Source: Bacteroidales bacterium Bact_20
GTDB taxonomy: Bacteria; Bacteroidota; Bacteroidia; Bacteroidales; DTU049
Assembly: GCA_001603615.1 (NCBI GenBank)
Contig: LUZL01000251.1
Coordinates: forward strand, 1 to 8,497
Direction: 5' to 3'
Length of the DNA stretch: 8,497 nt
Numbering within the stretch: position 1 is the first letter of the stretch; each line of letters begins with the position of its first letter. The notes under the pieces are model-generated. The model searched no databases and had not been told where the DNA came from. It saw nothing but the letters and a program-made list of their open reading frames with translations. Shown here piece by piece: positions 7,147 through 8,497 of this stretch. A program made the position numbers and the translations under genes.

Positions 7147-8497
7147 ATGTCATTAAGGCAAAAGACACGAGAATTAAAAAAGCGAATGCAAAATGCTCAA
7201 CAGGGTGGTGGGATGAGTGCTATAGAGAAGCAAGTATCTATGGGCAAACTTACTGCTCGCGAGCGTATTTTAGCAATTCTAGATCCGGGCTCTTTTCACG
7301 AATATGATTTATTTGTTGAGCACGCAGGTAAAGATTTTGACATGGACAAAAAATATTTACCTGGTGATGGTGTAGTAACTGGTACTGGCACTGTAGATGG
7401 ACATCCAGTATGCATTTATGCTCAAGATTTTACTGTAGCTGGAGGCTCTCTGGGATATATGCATGCTAAAAAAATCACTAAAATCATGGATCACGCACTA
7501 AAGATGAAAGTTCCTTTGATAGGTATTAATGATTCTGGTGGAGCCCGTATTCAGGAAGGGGTCAATAGTTTGGCTGGTTATGGCGAGATTTTTTATAGAA
7601 ATACTATCTCATCAGGTGTGATACCTCAAATCAGTGTAATTCTAGGTCCTTGTGCTGGTGGAGCTGTTTATTCTCCAGCACTTACAGATTTTGTTTTTGT
7701 AGTAGATGGGATATCTAAAATGTTTATAACTGGTCCAGAAGTTATTAAAACTGTTCTAGGAGAAGAGATATCTATGGAAGAGCTTGGTGGTGCTCGCACA
7801 CATGCTTCTATCAGTGGTAATGCACATTTCTTTGCTTATAATGAGTTTGAATGTTTCACACAAATTAAAACTTTATTAAGCTTCATACCTTGGAATAATA
7901 CTCATAAACCAGAAGTTTTTGAAGCAGAGGAACCAGATACTAAAGAATATAAAATATCTAAAATATTCCCTAATGATGAAAAAGAACCATATGATGTAAG
8001 AGATATTATTAAAGCAATAGCTGACGCTAGTTTTTTCTTTGAAGTACAGGAATTATTTGCTCCTAATGTAGTTGTAGGATTTGCTAGAATAGAAGGTATG
8101 ACAGTAGGTATAGTTGCTAATCAACCATTATATCTAGCAGGTGTTTTGGATGTTGATAGTAGTGATAAAGCAGCACGTTTTATTCGTTTCTGCGATGCTT
8201 TTAATATTCCTATTATTACTCTAGTAGATTTACCTGGGTACCTACCTGGTGTAGATCAAGAGCATAGCGGTGTAATCAGACATGGTGCTAAAATATTATA
8301 TGCATATAGTGAAGCTACAGTACCTAAAATTACTATTATACTTAGAAAAGCATACGGTGGTGGTTATATAGCTATGGGATCACGCCATTTACAGGCTGAT
8401 TTTGTGTTTGCATGGCCTACAGCTGAAATAGCTGTTATGGGGCCAGAGGGTGCAGCTAATATTATATTTAAAAAAGAAATTCAGGAAGCTGAAAATC
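7147..8497 (+). CDS. Biotin-dependent acyl-CoA carboxylase, carboxyltransferase (beta) subunit; propionyl-CoA carboxylase / methylmalonyl-CoA decarboxylase type (3' end cut)
   Basis: Transfers a carboxyl group between carboxybiotin and an acyl-CoA, either as the beta subunit of propionyl/acetyl-CoA carboxylase or as the alpha subunit of the Na+-linked methylmalonyl-CoA decarboxylase. The frame is open for 450 codons to the window edge; the family is about 510-520 aa, so some 60-70 residues are missing. Visible are KLTARERI (34-41), NDSGGARIQEG (128-138), the N-domain glycine-rich oxyanion region GPCAGGAVYSPAL (167-179), the C-domain LVDLPGYLPG (359-368), RKAYGGGYIAMGSRH (400-414) and FAWPTAEIAVMGPEGAANII (421-440). 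The C-domain loop has GGGY where GGAY is common, followed by Ile408. ATG 7147 is the first ATG after the in-frame stop at 7096-7098; an in-frame TTG at 7114 is less likely because it lies inside the -7 box. The partner biotin carboxylase and carrier genes would be expected to the right. Confidence 0.95.
   Translation, partial: MSLRQKTRELKKRMQNAQQGGGMSAIEKQVSMGKLTARERILAILDPGSFHEYDLFVEHAGKDFDMDKKYLPGDGVVTGTGTVDGHPVCIYAQDFTVAGGSLGYMHAKKITKIMDHALKMKVPLIGINDSGGARIQEGVNSLAGYGEIFYRNTISSGVIPQISVILGPCAGGAVYSPALTDFVFVVDGISKMFITGPEVIKTVLGEEISMEELGGARTHASISGNAHFFAYNEFECFTQIKTLLSFIPWNNTHKPEVFEAEEPDTKEYKISKIFPNDEKEPYDVRDIIKAIADASFFFEVQELFAPNVVVGFARIEGMTVGIVANQPLYLAGVLDVDSSDKAARFIRFCDAFNIPIITLVDLPGYLPGVDQEHSGVIRHGAKILYAYSEATVPKITIILRKAYGGGYIAMGSRHLQADFVFAWPTAEIAVMGPEGAANIIFKKEIQEAEN

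Noticed and set aside
1..8497. tRNA, rRNA, CRISPR, insertion sequence or phage genes
   Set aside because: Intergenic stretches are at most 203 nt and show no cloverleaf, spaced repeats or terminal inverted repeats; every long frame belongs to a recognisable housekeeping or envelope family.

Overview
The window is AT-rich (impression of roughly 30% GC) bacterial DNA that most resembles the phylum Bacteroidota. Three things point there. The signal peptidase I is the long form, with an extra membrane domain in front and a large insertion in the catalytic domain. The starts have no Shine-Dalgarno sequence and are preceded by A/T-rich leaders. Exact TAnnTTTG boxes, the Bacteroidota -7 element, sit 26-35 nt before three of the start codons. 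I cannot name a genus. The strong AT bias would fit a host-associated or reduced-genome lineage, but that is inference. TGA is used as a stop (signal peptidase gene), so the standard bacterial code applies.

Layout: (1) 1-858 (+), the 3' part of a malic enzyme gene cut by the left edge. (2) 972-1742 (+), a family 2 glycosyltransferase of the LPS-core WaaE/KdtX type, followed 36 nt later by (3) uvrC, 1779-3566 (+); these two are probably co-transcribed. (4) A 91-nt convergent junction with no clear terminator. (5) 3658-5259 (-), a membrane phosphoethanolamine-transferase-like enzyme. (6) 5348-6943 (-), lepB, lying 88 nt upstream of gene 5 on the same strand. (7) 6944-7146, a divergent promoter region with a TAnnTTTG box facing each way and a perfect 16-bp AT palindrome between them. 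(8) 7147 to the right edge (+), the biotin-dependent acyl-CoA carboxylase carboxyltransferase gene, open for 450 codons and cut by the edge.

Functionally this is mostly housekeeping: central carbon metabolism (malic enzyme, carboxyltransferase), nucleotide excision repair (UvrC), protein export (LepB) and envelope building or decoration (glycosyltransferase, phosphoethanolamine transferase). The two envelope enzymes could act on the same LPS, but they are in different transcription units and nothing here ties them together. I see no mobile element, CRISPR array, phage gene, tRNA or rRNA, and no convincing undescribed system. The most useful second looks are the promoter pattern (good -7 boxes, no -33 TTG), the carboxyltransferase specificity residue, and a few motif deviations.
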